The notes below the pieces were generated by a model that was given only the letters and a program-made list of their open reading frames with translations, ran no database searches and had not been told where the DNA came from. A stretch of 64,000 bases of DNA from Actinomycetes bacterium (GTDB lineage Bacteria > Planctomycetota > Phycisphaerae > JAACET01). A program made the translations under genes and the position numbers. The stretch covers positions 62,001 to 126,000 of the forward strand of contig JAUXAG010000003.1 of the NCBI GenBank assembly GCA_030614915.1, read 5' to 3'. Below are positions 7,327 to 17,021 of the stretch, piece by piece (position 1 is the stretch's first letter; every line of letters starts with the position of its first letter).

Positions 7327-8871
7327 CTACATCCGGCTTCTCCGCAGCAGTGCCAGAGCGCCAATCAGCAGCAGGGCCAGCGTGGCTGGTTCGGGGACGG
7401 CTTCGACTGCGGCGTAGGCGTCGATCCGACCCCACCCTGAGAGATAATCATATCCGCCGACTTCGATATCGACGGCCGTGTTAAACAGCAGCTCGTAGAG
7501 TTCATCAACCGACAGAGTAATTCCCAGGTCAGCGGCCTGCTCGAGCACTAAAGCTGCCACGGCGGCCGCGTGGGGGGCCGATGCCGAAGTTCCGTAAAAC
7601 GGATCGAATCCGGGCACCGCAGTGCTGACCCCATCGGGGGCAGTCAGGAGCGGGAGGTCGCGAATCTCGTTGATTGGGTTGCCGTCCGTGTCGAACAGAA
7701 TCTGGGTTGGACCGACCGAGCTGAACCACTCAGCGGTATCTGGGGTTCCATAGTAGTGCGCCGCCACGGCGACACTGCCGTCAGCCGCGGTGTGTCCGAA
7801 GATGGTCGGAGAGTCCGTGTCGTCATCGTCGAAAACCTCACCTTGATCGAAGACGATGACCTTAAGCATTTTGTCGATCGCCCCAGAGTAATGTTGGATG
7901 ACTAATCCGTACTGCTTGTCCGCCCCGCTGGTGTTCGTCGCCAAGACCAACTCCCATGGGTCTTCACCGGCGTCCTGCCAGCGCGTGCTAGTGTCGACAT
8001 AGTCGTCCAGATCGAAATCCCACAAACCGACGTCATAATCAGCTGCAAATCCAGGGGCCCCCACCGACGGATATGGATCGTTCCACTGAACGACCGCCCG
8101 GACGGTTCGACCGTCGGGGATCACGATGTTCAGCGCGTCATCGCCGCCTTCGCTGCTGTTGAGGTCGTAATCGTGAAACCCACCGGAGCCGCCGTTGAAC
8201 GTTCCAATATAGCCCTCGTTCCCGCTGTTTCCGGCCGAGGAGAAGTACGCCACCCCGGCTGCCTTCGCTGCAGTCACCGCCTGTGCAATCGGACCGTCCT
8301 GGAAGAACGGTTCGTTCAAGTACCCCACGTCGTCCAGGATGATGTTGGCCCCGGCGGCGACCAGGTTATTGATCGCTGTGTCGATGCTCCAGCCACCGTT
8401 GTTGAAGGACGAATGGACTAGTAGGTTGGCCCCCGGCGCGACGTCGTGGACGATGTGGAGTAAGGCTCGGGCTTCATCGCTCCCGGTGTCGTCGTTCAAG
8501 ACCTGGACGGGCGTGCTGTATCCATTGGGATTGCCCACTCCGGGCAAATCGCCGGTGGATATATCCGTCGCATAGCCTCCCCCGGAATCGAATGAGTCGG
8601 AGATCACGCCGATCGTCAGTCCCGAACCGCTCACAGTGAAAGCCGATCGGGCCAAGTCTGCGTTCATCACAGAGTCGCCCTGCGTAGTCAAGCTGCCGAT
8701 ATTGGTCAAGCGTAGGCTGATCTCATCACCCGGGTCCGTCAACGTCCGAAGACCCACACCGGTCCCTGGGCCCGAAAGCAGCTCATCAGCCTGCGCGACG
8801 CCGCTCGACAAGGCTAACGCCATGACCAGAATTGCCGTGAGTTGTCCTCGTGAATCTGAAAGTGTTAACAT
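7327..8871 (-). CDS. PEP-CTERM-anchored subtilase (S8/S53-like peptidase)
   Basis: A 514-residue exported protein with a signal peptide (about residues 1-28, ending AQA). The catalytic domain has GLTIGVISDSFD (Asp near 92), SDEARALLHIVHDVAPGA (Asp/Glu near 132-133) and GTSASAPHAAAVAAL (Ser near 430). An Asp-Glu pair replaces the usual subtilisin His, as in the S53-like subgroup of the S8/S53 superfamily. The C-terminus is a classic PEP-CTERM signal: VPEP, a hydrophobic helix, then RRSRM, which directs sorting by an exosortase to the cell surface. AGAAGG abuts the start codon and AAAAGGG lies slightly further upstream. It is transcribed alone and ends at the terminator at 7257-7300. Confidence 0.88.
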   Translation of the reverse strand: MLTLSDSRGQLTAILVMALALSSGVAQADELLSGPGTGVGLRTLTDPGDEISLRLTNIGSLTTQGDSVMNADLARSAFTVSGSGLTIGVISDSFDSGGGYATDISTGDLPGVGNPNGYSTPVQVLNDDTGSDEARALLHIVHDVAPGANLLVHSSFNNGGWSIDTAINNLVAAGANIILDDVGYLNEPFFQDGPIAQAVTAAKAAGVAYFSSAGNSGNEGYIGTFNGGSGGFHDYDLNSSEGGDDALNIVIPDGRTVRAVVQWNDPYPSVGAPGFAADYDVGLWDFDLDDYVDTSTRWQDAGEDPWELVLATNTSGADKQYGLVIQHYSGAIDKMLKVIVFDQGEVFDDDDTDSPTIFGHTAADGSVAVAAHYYGTPDTAEWFSSVGPTQILFDTDGNPINEIRDLPLLTAPDGVSTAVPGFDPFYGTSASAPHAAAVAALVLEQAADLGITLSVDELYELLFNTAVDIEVGGYDYLSGWGRIDAYAAVEAVPEPATLALLLIGALALLRRSRM

Positions 8872-9269
8872 CCTTCTGCCCTTTTCGTGAAATCGTTTTC
8901 CATCCCTGCCGGACCAAAAGAACAGGCACGCGGGGCGCTCTCTGCTCCACGTGCCGACTATGTCTACGTATCCTACGTTTAGACCCGCAAACTACTGGGC
9001 CTATCTAATCTAGAGATGGTGCGGGTCTCCTTCTCTCTATCCCATCTTACACCTTCTTACAAGATAGCAGAAAGCGTTAGATTAATCAAGCTTTTTCCGG
9101 CTCAAATTTGTGAGATCAGCGTGCTTGCCATCACAAGTACAATGGAATCAATATGTTATGAATTATTCCAGTGCCCGTGCGACAATACCTGGATTGCCCG
9201 AATAGCTCCTATTCTGGGCCATAACCAGCCTGGGCTCAGAGTTTTGGCTTTTCTTGTTTTGTCGATGAT
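8872..9269. other. Intergenic region upstream of protease gene, with inverted repeat
   Basis: No gene is visible. AGACCCGC (8981-8988) and GCGGGTCT (9021-9028) form a perfect 8-bp inverted repeat with a 32-base spacer, about 110 bases upstream of the protease start. On the minus strand, GGCACGTGG and a CGCGTGCC counterpart (about 8925-8956) could form a second hairpin in the leader. No known riboswitch or promoter consensus is recognised. The part nearest 9269 is the trailer of the molybdenum cofactor operon. Confidence 0.35.
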
Positions 9270-10229
9270 TTAGTTTTCGCCCTGCGGCCCTGGGGCGCAG
9301 TCGCTGGTATCGCCGCGGAGTTTTAGCAGGCCGTGATTCAGGGCGGGGAGAATGGTCTCGATGTTCTCGGTGGCGGCTCGCCGGGAACCGGGCAGATTGA
9401 CAATCAGCGTCGAGCCCCGGATGCCCGAAAGGCCGCGAGAAAGCATGGCATGGGGAGTTTTGGCTAGTGATGCGGAGCGCATGGCCTCGTCCAGGCCGGG
9501 AGTGAACCGCTCGAGCACTTCGCGGGTGGCTTCGGGGGTAACGTCCCGCGGCGAAAAACCGGTTCCGCCGACCGTAACCACCAGGTCGATGGAATGCCCG
9601 TCGCAATAATGTTTGAGCCGATCGGTAATGGCCAGCTTTTCGTCGGGCAGGATTTCGGTTCGGTATATGTGGAGTCTGAGCCCTTTTTCTAAGCTGTTGG
9701 CCACGGCCGGGCCGGCTGTGTCCTCGGCCTGACCTTGGGAGCATCTGTCGCTGATGGTCAAGACCACGGCCTGGAATAAATCGCGACTTACCTGCCAGAT
9801 TACCTCTGCCTTATCGCCCGCTCTGGCCAGGCCGCCGCTCTGGACGCGGGCGAAGAGACCCAGGCGGGGCATGATACAATCGCCGGTCAATTGGCCTATC
9901 CGGCAGGGAGTATGACAGACCTTACCGATCTGACTAACGACCAGGACGACGTCGGGTCCTAGACACAGTCGGCTGCCCAGGCCAAGTTTGGCCAAATCTA
10001 TCCCCTTGACCACAACGTTCTCAGCGAAGTCGCCGGGGCCCACGTCAGCCAATCCCTGTTTTCGCACGGCTTCGATATCCCGGGCGCAAAGAATGCTCAC
10101 CTGTCTGTGCCAGTGGCCCGCGTGAGCATCGCCCTCGATACCCCGGTCGGTAAGAAAAAGGGCAAAATCTACGGGGCGTTTCTGCACACCTTTCTTTTCG
10201 CTGACACATAATGCCTGAACCTGACCCAT
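9270..10229 (-). CDS. MOSC domain - Mog/MoaB fusion protein
   Basis: A 319-residue protein joining two molybdenum cofactor modules. Residues 1-145 are a MOSC domain (GIEGDAHAGHWHRQVSIL, GDFAENVVVKGIDL), a fold used for sulfur or cofactor handling in molybdoenzymes. Residues 150-319 are a MogA/MoaB-type molybdopterin adenylyltransferase domain (VVLTISDRCSQG, TVGGTGFSPRDVTPEAT, SRGLSGIRGSTLIVNLPGS), which adenylates molybdopterin before metal insertion by MoeA. The start has GGAG about eight bases upstream. It is the last of three cofactor genes (moeA-moaA-this) on the minus strand. No moaC, moaD or moaE is nearby. Confidence 0.88.
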   Translation of the reverse strand: MGQVQALCVSEKKGVQKRPVDFALFLTDRGIEGDAHAGHWHRQVSILCARDIEAVRKQGLADVGPGDFAENVVVKGIDLAKLGLGSRLCLGPDVVLVVSQIGKVCHTPCRIGQLTGDCIMPRLGLFARVQSGGLARAGDKAEVIWQVSRDLFQAVVLTISDRCSQGQAEDTAGPAVANSLEKGLRLHIYRTEILPDEKLAITDRLKHYCDGHSIDLVVTVGGTGFSPRDVTPEATREVLERFTPGLDEAMRSASLAKTPHAMLSRGLSGIRGSTLIVNLPGSRRAATENIETILPALNHGLLKLRGDTSDCAPGPQGEN

Positions 10230-10269
10230 CAGTACGCTCCGGGGGAAATTGTCTGATTTTCGCCAGCGG

Positions 10270-11244
10270 CTATCCGCCGATTCTTACCATCGGCTCGGCT
10301 CGCCAAAAAAGGCGCCGTTTGCCCTTGATGTCCAGCACGTCGGAAATCATTTCGACTAAGCTTAACTCGTTGGCTTTGCCCGGGTCCTGAAGAAGGGGAC
10401 GTATATTGGGGCCTTCCGGCCGGGCCAGGCAGCCGATGAGTTTACCGGTGGATGTCAAACGCAGCCGGCGGCACTGCCTGCAAAAAGGGCTGCTGCTCGA
10501 AGATATAAGTCCGATAATGCCCTGGCGTCCCTGAGAGTCTTGTGCCAGATACTTTCGGCTGGAACTGCCGAACTTGGTCTTGGTGGGCTCTAGCTCAAAG
10601 GCCTGACAGAGCTCGGCGAGAATTTCCTGCGAACTGACGAACCAATCGGCGAAGTGCTCGGCCGACGGGCCGATGGGCATCAGCTCCAGGAAGCGGACCT
10701 CGCAGCGGCGCTCTATGCCGAAGCGGGCGATATCCACTACTTCATCGCTGTTGATTCCCTTGAGGACGACGGTATTTAGTTTTAACGGGGTCAGGCCGCT
10801 GTCTAAGGCGGCGGCCAAACCCGCCAGGGCGGCTTCGAGTTCACCGCTGCGCGTGAGTCGGCGATAGGTATCGGGGTTTATACTGTCCAGGCTGATGTTG
10901 ACGCGATTAAGGCCGGCCTGCTTGAGTTCGCCGGCCATGGCTGCCAAGGACTGGCCATTGGTTGTCAGGGTCAACTCCGAGAGTCCCTGGGCCGCGAGCA
11001 TTTTCACCAGCTCAACAACGCCCCGGCGAACCAGCGGCTCACCACCTGTAATCCGCACGGAGGAGATGCCGAAGTGGCCCTTGAGCACCTGCACGAAGCG
11101 GATAATCTCCGCAAAGCTGAGAATATCCTGGTGAGTGAATTTGGCCACCCCCTCCGGCCCCATACAGTAGATGCAGCGGTGCTGGCAGCGGTCGGTGATG
11201 GAAATCCTCAGGTAAACGGGTGTGTGTTTTTGGCTCTCGTTCAA
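10270..11244 (-). CDS. moaA: GTP 3',8-cyclase MoaA (radical SAM)
   Basis: A 324-residue radical SAM enzyme that, with MoaC, converts GTP to cyclic pyranopterin monophosphate, the first step of molybdenum cofactor synthesis. The N-terminal cluster motif is C20-x3-C24-x2-C27 in SITDRCQHRCIYCMG; RITGGEPLVRR follows. The second, C-terminal 4Fe-4S site is CRQCRRLRLTSTGKLIGC. The start is a TTG overlapping the moeA stop (TTGA), with GGAGG eight bases upstream, indicating translational coupling. The final double-Gly needed for the radical reaction in MoaA is present as the protein's last residues (RIGG). Confidence 0.93.
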   Translation of the reverse strand: MNESQKHTPVYLRISITDRCQHRCIYCMGPEGVAKFTHQDILSFAEIIRFVQVLKGHFGISSVRITGGEPLVRRGVVELVKMLAAQGLSELTLTTNGQSLAAMAGELKQAGLNRVNISLDSINPDTYRRLTRSGELEAALAGLAAALDSGLTPLKLNTVVLKGINSDEVVDIARFGIERRCEVRFLELMPIGPSAEHFADWFVSSQEILAELCQAFELEPTKTKFGSSSRKYLAQDSQGRQGIIGLISSSSSPFCRQCRRLRLTSTGKLIGCLARPEGPNIRPLLQDPGKANELSLVEMISDVLDIKGKRRLFWRAEPMVRIGG

Positions 11245-12455
11245 GGCAAGGGCCTCCAGGGTCTGAAAGCTACGACGGTTCCGGCGGATATCTTTCCTGC
11301 CTTTCCGGGCAGGACAATTACTCCGTCAGCCGTTCCGCCGGAGATGAGATCACCTGAGCCGTGGGACTTTATGGGCATCAGCGAAAGGCCCTTCTTGTTG
11401 GAGACGAGCTTGGCTACGACGAATCGCACGAGTTTGGGCAAGGCCTGCGCATCCGCGGCCAAAGGCAGCCGGAGGCAGGGCTGGCAAAGCTTGAGGTCCA
11501 GTCCGGACATTCGCCTGAGAGCCGGTAAGACAAATTCATAGAACCCGGTCATCACGCTGAGGGGGTTACCGGGTAGGCCGAAGATATGTTTGTTACGTCC
11601 TACGGTGGCATAAAGTTCAGGCTTGCCGGGTCTCATGGCCACACCGTGAAAGCGGATCCGCCCGCCGGTGAGTTTAATTGCCTGAGGTACGAAGTCGTAC
11701 TTTCCGACGGAGACTCCGCCGGAGAGGATAACGACGTCGTGTTGGTTGACAGCCCGTTTGAGTTTTGCGGCCAGGGCCTTGGGATCATCGGGGACAACTT
11801 TATGGGTTACGCCTTGATAGCCCCAAAGGGCCAGGGCAGCGGTAAGGCTCGGGCCATTGGAGTCGCGCAATTCGTGTCGGCCGACGCGATCGCTTACCGG
11901 GCGGAGTTCTTCGCCGGTGCAGAGCACAGTAACCCGCGGGCGGGCATAAACCTTGGGCTGGGCTTTGCCCACGGTTGCGCAAAGGCCGATTTGGACGGCT
12001 CCCAGAAGTGCGCCCTTTTTCAGCAGTACAGTTCGGTTCTTGGCCTCTTCGCCGCGCTTGCGAATGTTTGCCCCGACTTTGACAGGACGGCTGAACATTA
12101 CTCCACTGTCGCTTTCTTTTGTTTGTTCAACTATTACCACGGCATCGGCCCCGGGGGGAACATTGGCACCGGTCAGTACGCGGACACAAGTTCCAGGGCG
12201 AACTCTCGGGCGAGCTGGGCTGCCGGCAGCTACCTCTCCGGCCAGGCGGAGCTGTCGAGGACAAGAAGATAGATCAGTCGAGCGGACAGCGAAGCCATCC
12301 ATGGCCGAACGGTCGGCCGCGGGCTGGTCGCGGTCGCTGCGGATGTCCTCAGCCAGGCAATGGCCGGTGGCTTGACTTAGGGGCAGTCGAAGAGCCTTGA
12401 GCGGGCGTACCTGCTCGAGAATAATCCCCAGTGCCTTGGTCGGAGTTATTAGCAC
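11241..12455 (-). CDS. moeA: Molybdopterin molybdenumtransferase MoeA
   Basis: A 404-residue protein that inserts molybdate into adenylated molybdopterin. Family motifs in order: RDQPAADRSAMDGFAVRS (domain I/III), VLTGANVPPGADAVV, ILSGGVSVGKYDFV and GLPGNPLSVMTGFYEFV (MogA-like domain), then a C-terminal beta domain ending near residue 400. The start is a GTG. It is the first gene of the overlapping moeA-moaA-MOSC/Mog cluster, lying 19 bases downstream of the end of the prenyltransferase gene, so all may be co-transcribed. Confidence 0.93.
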   Translation of the reverse strand: MLITPTKALGIILEQVRPLKALRLPLSQATGHCLAEDIRSDRDQPAADRSAMDGFAVRSTDLSSCPRQLRLAGEVAAGSPARPRVRPGTCVRVLTGANVPPGADAVVIVEQTKESDSGVMFSRPVKVGANIRKRGEEAKNRTVLLKKGALLGAVQIGLCATVGKAQPKVYARPRVTVLCTGEELRPVSDRVGRHELRDSNGPSLTAALALWGYQGVTHKVVPDDPKALAAKLKRAVNQHDVVILSGGVSVGKYDFVPQAIKLTGGRIRFHGVAMRPGKPELYATVGRNKHIFGLPGNPLSVMTGFYEFVLPALRRMSGLDLKLCQPCLRLPLAADAQALPKLVRFVVAKLVSNKKGLSLMPIKSHGSGDLISGGTADGVIVLPGKAGKISAGTVVAFRPWRPLP

Positions 12456-12474
12456 GGTCCGGCTTTCCCCAGCT

Positions 12475-13359
12475 CTATCGCAAAAGCAGAGCTATCAGTA
12501 AAAACAGTAACACAACAGATTCAAATTGGGCCGTTCTGGCATCGATGTCCACCAGTCTTTGCTTGTGCCAAACGCAAGCCAGCGGTTTGGCCAGAAGGAT
12601 CAGCAACACCGGGGCAAAGACCAGCAGGCCGGGGGCGACTTTGACTATGCCCAGCCCAGCCAGAGAAAAGACGCAGCCAACTACCAGGAGTATGTAGAAC
12701 CAGCGCAGGGCCCGGATTCCCACGACCTGGGCCAAGGTGCGGATGCCCGCCACGTGATCTTCCTCCTGGTCCCGGATATTGTTGGCCGCCAGGATTGCGG
12801 TGGTTGCCAGACCGACCGGAATGCTCAGCAGCAGAGCCATCCATTCGAGCTTGGCAGTCTGGGCATAGCCGGCGCCAAGCATTAATATAGGGCCGAACAC
12901 CAGGAAGATTAATGGCTCGCCCAGGGCCCGGTACTTCAGTTTCAAAGGTGGTCCGGTGTAGCAGTAGAGACCCACAAGGGCTGCGCCGGCGAACCAGAGC
13001 AGTCCCGGACCGCAGCGCCAGAGCAGATAAAGCCCGATGGGCAATACGGCCAGCAGGCAGACAACGGCCTCAGCCAGGATGTCTTTGGCTCTGAGTTGCC
13101 CGCGGACCAGAAGTCTTCCGGGGCGTCCCTCGTCGCCTTCGACTTTGCGGTCAACGCCTGAGCGGAAGTCGAAGTAATCGTTTAGCAGGTTTCCGGCGCA
13201 GTGCAGAAGGGCCACGCCCAACATTGAAGCGAAGAGGATTGGCCAGTCCCATTGAGCTGGCGGGCGGACGGCGGCGGTTGCCACCAAGACCGGCAGAACC
13301 GACACCGGCAGCGAGAAAGCTCTAAGAGCCCGCAGGCGTTTACCAAGCCAGCTTACCAT
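12475..13359 (-). CDS. menA: UbiA-family prenyltransferase, MenA-like
   Basis: A 294-residue integral membrane protein with about eight to nine hydrophobic segments. Both Asp-rich UbiA motifs are present: [11 protein letters not shown] (about residues 61-71) and [18 protein letters not shown] (about 193-210). The form of the second motif is typical of 1,4-dihydroxy-2-naphthoate polyprenyltransferase (MenA), which attaches the isoprenoid tail in menaquinone synthesis at the membrane. No other men gene is in the window, so a different aromatic acceptor is possible. The 5' end overlaps the ilvD stop by seven bases. Confidence 0.78.
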   Translation of the reverse strand: MVSWLGKRLRALRAFSLPVSVLPVLVATAAVRPPAQWDWPILFASMLGVALLHCAGNLLNDYFDFRSGVDRKVEGDEGRPGRLLVRGQLRAKDILAEAVVCLLAVLPIGLYLLWRCGPGLLWFAGAALVGLYCYTGPPLKLKYRALGEPLIFLVFGPILMLGAGYAQTAKLEWMALLLSIPVGLATTAILAANNIRDQEEDHVAGIRTLAQVVGIRALRWFYILLVVGCVFSLAGLGIVKVAPGLLVFAPVLLILLAKPLACVWHKQRLVDIDARTAQFESVVLLFLLIALLLR

Positions 13360-15020
13360 TTGAGCACGGCTCCGGTACTGGCCGAGGTGGCCATGGTCGC
13401 ATATTTACCGAGCACCCCGGTGGTGATTCTTGGCTTAGGCGGTTGCCATTCCTTCCGGCGCTGAGCGAGCTGTTCATCAGAGAGCCGAACCTCGATTTTC
13501 TCGTTGGGGATATCGATGGCGATGATATCTCCGTCGCGGAGCAGGCCGATAGGCCCGCCGATTGCTGCTTCCGGCGAGATGTGGCCGAAACAAGCCCCCC
13601 GGGTTCCACCTGAAAATCGCCCGTCGGTAATCAGAGCCACCTGCTCGCCCAACCCTCTGCCCACTATGTAGCTGGTGGGGGAGAGCATCTCCTGCATTCC
13701 CGGCCCGCCACGGGGACCCTCGTTGCGGATAACCACGACTTGGCCAGCCTGGACTTTACCGGCTAGGATACCTTCGGAGGCCTCTTCCTGACTCTCGAAG
13801 ATAATGGCCGGTCCTTCGTGTACCATCATAGAACTGGGCACACCTGCTGACTTAACTACCGCACCTTCTGGAGCGAGGTTACCCGAGAGAATGACCAGTC
13901 CGCCACTGGCCGAATAGGCCTTGTTCAATGGACGGATACATTCCGGATCATTGATCTTGGCATCGGCAATAGTCTCACCGAGCGTTTTTCCGCTGATTGT
14001 CGGGCAGGACAAGTCAAGCAGGCCGTCAATCTTCGAGATTTCCTTCATGATGGCGCTAACGCCGCCGGCCTTGTCCACGTCTTCCATGTGATAGTCGCTC
14101 GATGGAGCGACGCGACAAATGTTGGGGACTTTGCGGGAGAGCTCGGCAATGGACTGCATGTCCAGTTTGACATCGGCCTCCTGAGCTAAGGCCAGACTGT
14201 GCAGAACGGTATTGCTCGATCCGCCCATGGCCATATCCAGAACCAAGGCGTTATGGAGGCTGGGCTCGGTGATAATCTCTCTGGGCTTAGGACCTTTGCC
14301 GGCGATCTCAACAGCCCGGGCCCCGGCCTGACGGTAAAGCTCTTTACGGCGGGGATCGACCGCGGGGATTGTCCCGTTGCCGGGCAGGGCAATGCCGATA
14401 GCTTCACACAGACAATTCATCGAATTGGCGGTAAACATACCAGAGCATGATCCGCATCCGGGACAGCCGTAGCGTTCAAGAGTCTCCAGTTCTTCGGCGT
14501 CGATGGTGCCGGCTGCTTGCTGAGCCACGCCCTCACCAATGGAAATCAGGTCAATGGTCCGCCCATTGGGCGTTTTACCGGCCAGCATAGGACCGCCGGA
14601 GACGAAGATGGTGGGCACATTGCAGCGAGCGGCAGCCATGAGCATACCCGGGACGATCTTGTCGCAGTTGGGGATGCAAACCACCGCGTCGAAACAATGA
14701 GCTTCGAGCATGATCTCCACCGAGTCGGCAATGGTCTCCCTGCTGGCCAGGGAGTATTTCATTCCGGTATGCCCCATGGCAATACCGTCGCAGACACCGA
14801 TGGTATTGAACATGAAGGGCACACCACCAGCATCGACGATAGCCTGGCGAACAATCTCTCCTACTTCGCGCAGATGTACGTGGCCGGGAACAATGTCGGT
14901 ATAGCTGTTGGCTATTCCGATGAAGGGCTTGTCAAAATCGTCGTCTTTCAGGCCGACCGCTCGCAAGAGGCCTCGGTGCGGTGCTCGTTGGGGTCCTTTC
15001 TTGATTGCATCACTTATCAT
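13353..15020 (-). CDS. ilvD: Dihydroxy-acid dehydratase IlvD
   Basis: A 555-residue Fe-S enzyme dehydrating 2,3-dihydroxy-isovalerate and -methylvalerate in branched-chain amino acid synthesis. Family motifs: [19 protein letters not shown] at the N-terminus, [12 protein letters not shown] and [18 protein letters not shown] (cluster cysteines), and [21 protein letters not shown] near the C-terminus. The ATG at 15020 was preferred over an in-frame upstream start because it gives the standard N-terminus and has GGGGAAAGGA just upstream. The extra upstream residues would overlap the end of accA. Other ilv/leu genes are not in the window. Confidence 0.93.
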   Translation of the reverse strand: MISDAIKKGPQRAPHRGLLRAVGLKDDDFDKPFIGIANSYTDIVPGHVHLREVGEIVRQAIVDAGGVPFMFNTIGVCDGIAMGHTGMKYSLASRETIADSVEIMLEAHCFDAVVCIPNCDKIVPGMLMAAARCNVPTIFVSGGPMLAGKTPNGRTIDLISIGEGVAQQAAGTIDAEELETLERYGCPGCGSCSGMFTANSMNCLCEAIGIALPGNGTIPAVDPRRKELYRQAGARAVEIAGKGPKPREIITEPSLHNALVLDMAMGGSSNTVLHSLALAQEADVKLDMQSIAELSRKVPNICRVAPSSDYHMEDVDKAGGVSAIMKEISKIDGLLDLSCPTISGKTLGETIADAKINDPECIRPLNKAYSASGGLVILSGNLAPEGAVVKSAGVPSSMMVHEGPAIIFESQEEASEGILAGKVQAGQVVVIRNEGPRGGPGMQEMLSPTSYIVGRGLGEQVALITDGRFSGGTRGACFGHISPEAAIGGPIGLLRDGDIIAIDIPNEKIEVRLSDEQLAQRRKEWQPPKPRITTGVLGKYATMATSASTGAVLKW

Positions 15021-15054
15021 CAGCAATTCCTTTCCCCGAACAAACCGGGGGATT

Positions 15055-16140
15055 TCAGGCACGGTTCTTTGCGGCCTTCTTCTTTGCCTTGGTCTTTTTC
15101 TTCTCGGCGGTTTTCTTGGTTGGTTTTTCGTTGGTCAGTTTTATCGAGCCGTCAGTCAGCGAGCCGATGATCCGCAACTTCTGGTAACGCCGTTCCACCA
15201 GCTTATCGACAGGGACACGGCAGAGGCGGCGCAGCGTTCGGGTTATGTAATTTTCCACAGCCAAGCCCGCCTGCTGCGGATCGCGGTGGGCACCGCCGAG
15301 GGGCTCAGGAATAATGTCATCTATGATTCCGAGCTTGAGCAGAGCCTTGGCCGTGGGCTTCAGGGCCAGGGCTGCTTCCTTGGCATACTCTCCGCTCTTC
15401 CAGAGAATAGCGGCGCAGCCCTCCGGTGGTATGACCGAATAGTAGGCGTGCTCGAGCATCCCGATTTTATCTCCCACACCGATGCCCAGGGCGCCTCCTG
15501 AGCCGCCCTCGCCTACGACTACGCAGACTATGGGCAGTTGCAGCCGGCTCATGGTGCTGAGGTTTTCGGCAATAGCGTGGGCCACGCTGCGCTCTTCGGA
15601 ACCGACCCCGGGATAAGCTCCGGAGGTATCGATCAGACAAACGATGGGCAGGGCATATTTCCGGGCCAGCTTCATAACCCGCTGGGCCTTGCGGTAGCCT
15701 TCCGGATGGGCGCAGCCGAAGTTGCAGGCTACCTTTTCTTTGAGCAGTCGGCCTTTGTGGTTGCCGACGATCATTACCTTCCGCCCTCGAATGCGCCCGA
15801 AACCGGCAATGATGGCTTTGTCGTCTCGAAAACGCCTGTCCCCGTGCAAAACCCGAAAATCCTGCACTATCATATCCAGGTAATCGGCAACGACCGGCCT
15901 GTTCTGATGGCGGGCTACCTGGACCGTCTCCCAGGCGTTGAGGTTGGCGTAGGTCTTGCGTACCAGCGAAACCAGCGAGGCCCGCAACTTCTTGATATCT
16001 TCGCTGAAGTCCCGTCCGGTTTGGGCCCTTTGCTCCTGGGCCAGCTGGAGCTCCTCGATCTGGTTCTCGAGCTTGGCGATGGGCTTCTCGAATTCCAGAT
16101 AAGCCCCGCTGGATCCTGTAGTAGCACTACCGTTAGCCAT
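15055..16140 (-). CDS. accA: Acetyl-CoA carboxylase carboxyltransferase subunit alpha
   Basis: About 361 residues. It transfers carboxyl from biotin to acetyl-CoA, with AccD, to make malonyl-CoA for fatty acid synthesis. Conserved features: [18 protein letters not shown] coiled coil near the N-terminus, [49 protein letters not shown] and the oxyanion-forming [15 protein letters not shown]. The C-terminus (about 35 residues) is a Lys-rich low-complexity tail beyond the usual family length. The start at 16140 has GAGG eight bases upstream; an in-frame ATG at 16176 is an alternative. accD is not in the window. Confidence 0.92.
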   Translation of the reverse strand: MANGSATTGSSGAYLEFEKPIAKLENQIEELQLAQEQRAQTGRDFSEDIKKLRASLVSLVRKTYANLNAWETVQVARHQNRPVVADYLDMIVQDFRVLHGDRRFRDDKAIIAGFGRIRGRKVMIVGNHKGRLLKEKVACNFGCAHPEGYRKAQRVMKLARKYALPIVCLIDTSGAYPGVGSEERSVAHAIAENLSTMSRLQLPIVCVVVGEGGSGGALGIGVGDKIGMLEHAYYSVIPPEGCAAILWKSGEYAKEAALALKPTAKALLKLGIIDDIIPEPLGGAHRDPQQAGLAVENYITRTLRRLCRVPVDKLVERRYQKLRIIGSLTDGSIKLTNEKPTKKTAEKKKTKAKKKAAKNRA

Positions 16141-16187
16141 GGTTGAAGCCTCGTTCTGGCAGAGTTCTTCAGGCAACTCGTTTGGAA

Positions 16188-17021
16188 TTAGGGAACAAGA
16201 TCCGAGAAGAGCTCAATCTTCTGCAGGGTTTTAGCCACCTCGTGCATACCCGCCGGTCGGCTTTGGGGGTGTTTGGCCAACATGGCCATCACCAGCTCCC
16301 CGGCTTCGGGGGTAATACTGTGATTCAAACTGCGCACGGGCTGGGGCCTTTCGGTGAGGTGCTGTTGCATCGACTTTTTGCTGCCGTCCATCTGGAAGGG
16401 CGGCCGGCCGCTGAACAGCTCGTACATGGTTGCTCCCAAACCATAAACGTCTGCCTGAGCGTCGCTCTGTCGGCCCAGCACCTGCTCGGGAGCCATGTAA
16501 TTGCGGGTCCCGGAGATCTTGGGCTTGATCCGAAGCAGATGACGCATATCAAAACCCGTTTTAACCGATACCGAAAAATCTATTATCTTCAGCTCACCCT
16601 TATCGGTGACCAGGATGTTGCCCGGTTTGACGTCACGATGCACAAACCCCTGCTCGTGGATGTAGGCCAAAGCCGTCATGGCCTCGATAAGCAGACCCTT
16701 CAACTGGGCCTTTCTGGTGGGTTCCTCGTTGAGCCAGGTGGATATCGGCTTACCGGCCACGAATTCCATCACCAGGTAACTTTTGAGCCCGTCGATCGTA
16801 AAGTCTTCGAAGCAGACCAGATTCTTGTGGCTGAGCTTCAGGCCCATGCGGGCCTCCCGCTCGAGGCCCTGCAGGGCGCGTTTGAGACGCCGTACCGAAG
16901 GGGTAATGGTCTTGATGACCACGTCTCGGTGGTTTGTAGTATCATATGCCCGCCAGACCGTATAGTTCTCCGTCTGGTGGAGCATAGACAGCAGGGGGTA
17001 GCCGCCCACAGAATCTGGCAT
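16188..17021 (-). CDS. Serine/threonine protein kinase (DFS variant)
   Basis: A 277-residue protein consisting of a single kinase domain without membrane segment or sensor domain. Visible landmarks: VVIK (Lys37), HRDVKPGN catalytic loop (118-125), DFS at 138-140 in place of DFG, GTRNYMAPEQ (171-180) and DVYGLGATMYELFSGRPPF. The Gly-rich loop is poorly formed. The catalytic Asp and metal-binding Asn are intact, so activity is plausible. The gene is divergent from purL and lies 12 bases upstream of the alternative accA start, suggesting co-transcription with accA-ilvD. Substrates unknown. Confidence 0.88.
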   Translation of the reverse strand: MPDSVGGYPLLSMLHQTENYTVWRAYDTTNHRDVVIKTITPSVRRLKRALQGLEREARMGLKLSHKNLVCFEDFTIDGLKSYLVMEFVAGKPISTWLNEEPTRKAQLKGLLIEAMTALAYIHEQGFVHRDVKPGNILVTDKGELKIIDFSVSVKTGFDMRHLLRIKPKISGTRNYMAPEQVLGRQSDAQADVYGLGATMYELFSGRPPFQMDGSKKSMQQHLTERPQPVRSLNHSITPEAGELVMAMLAKHPQSRPAGMHEVAKTLQKIELFSDLVP

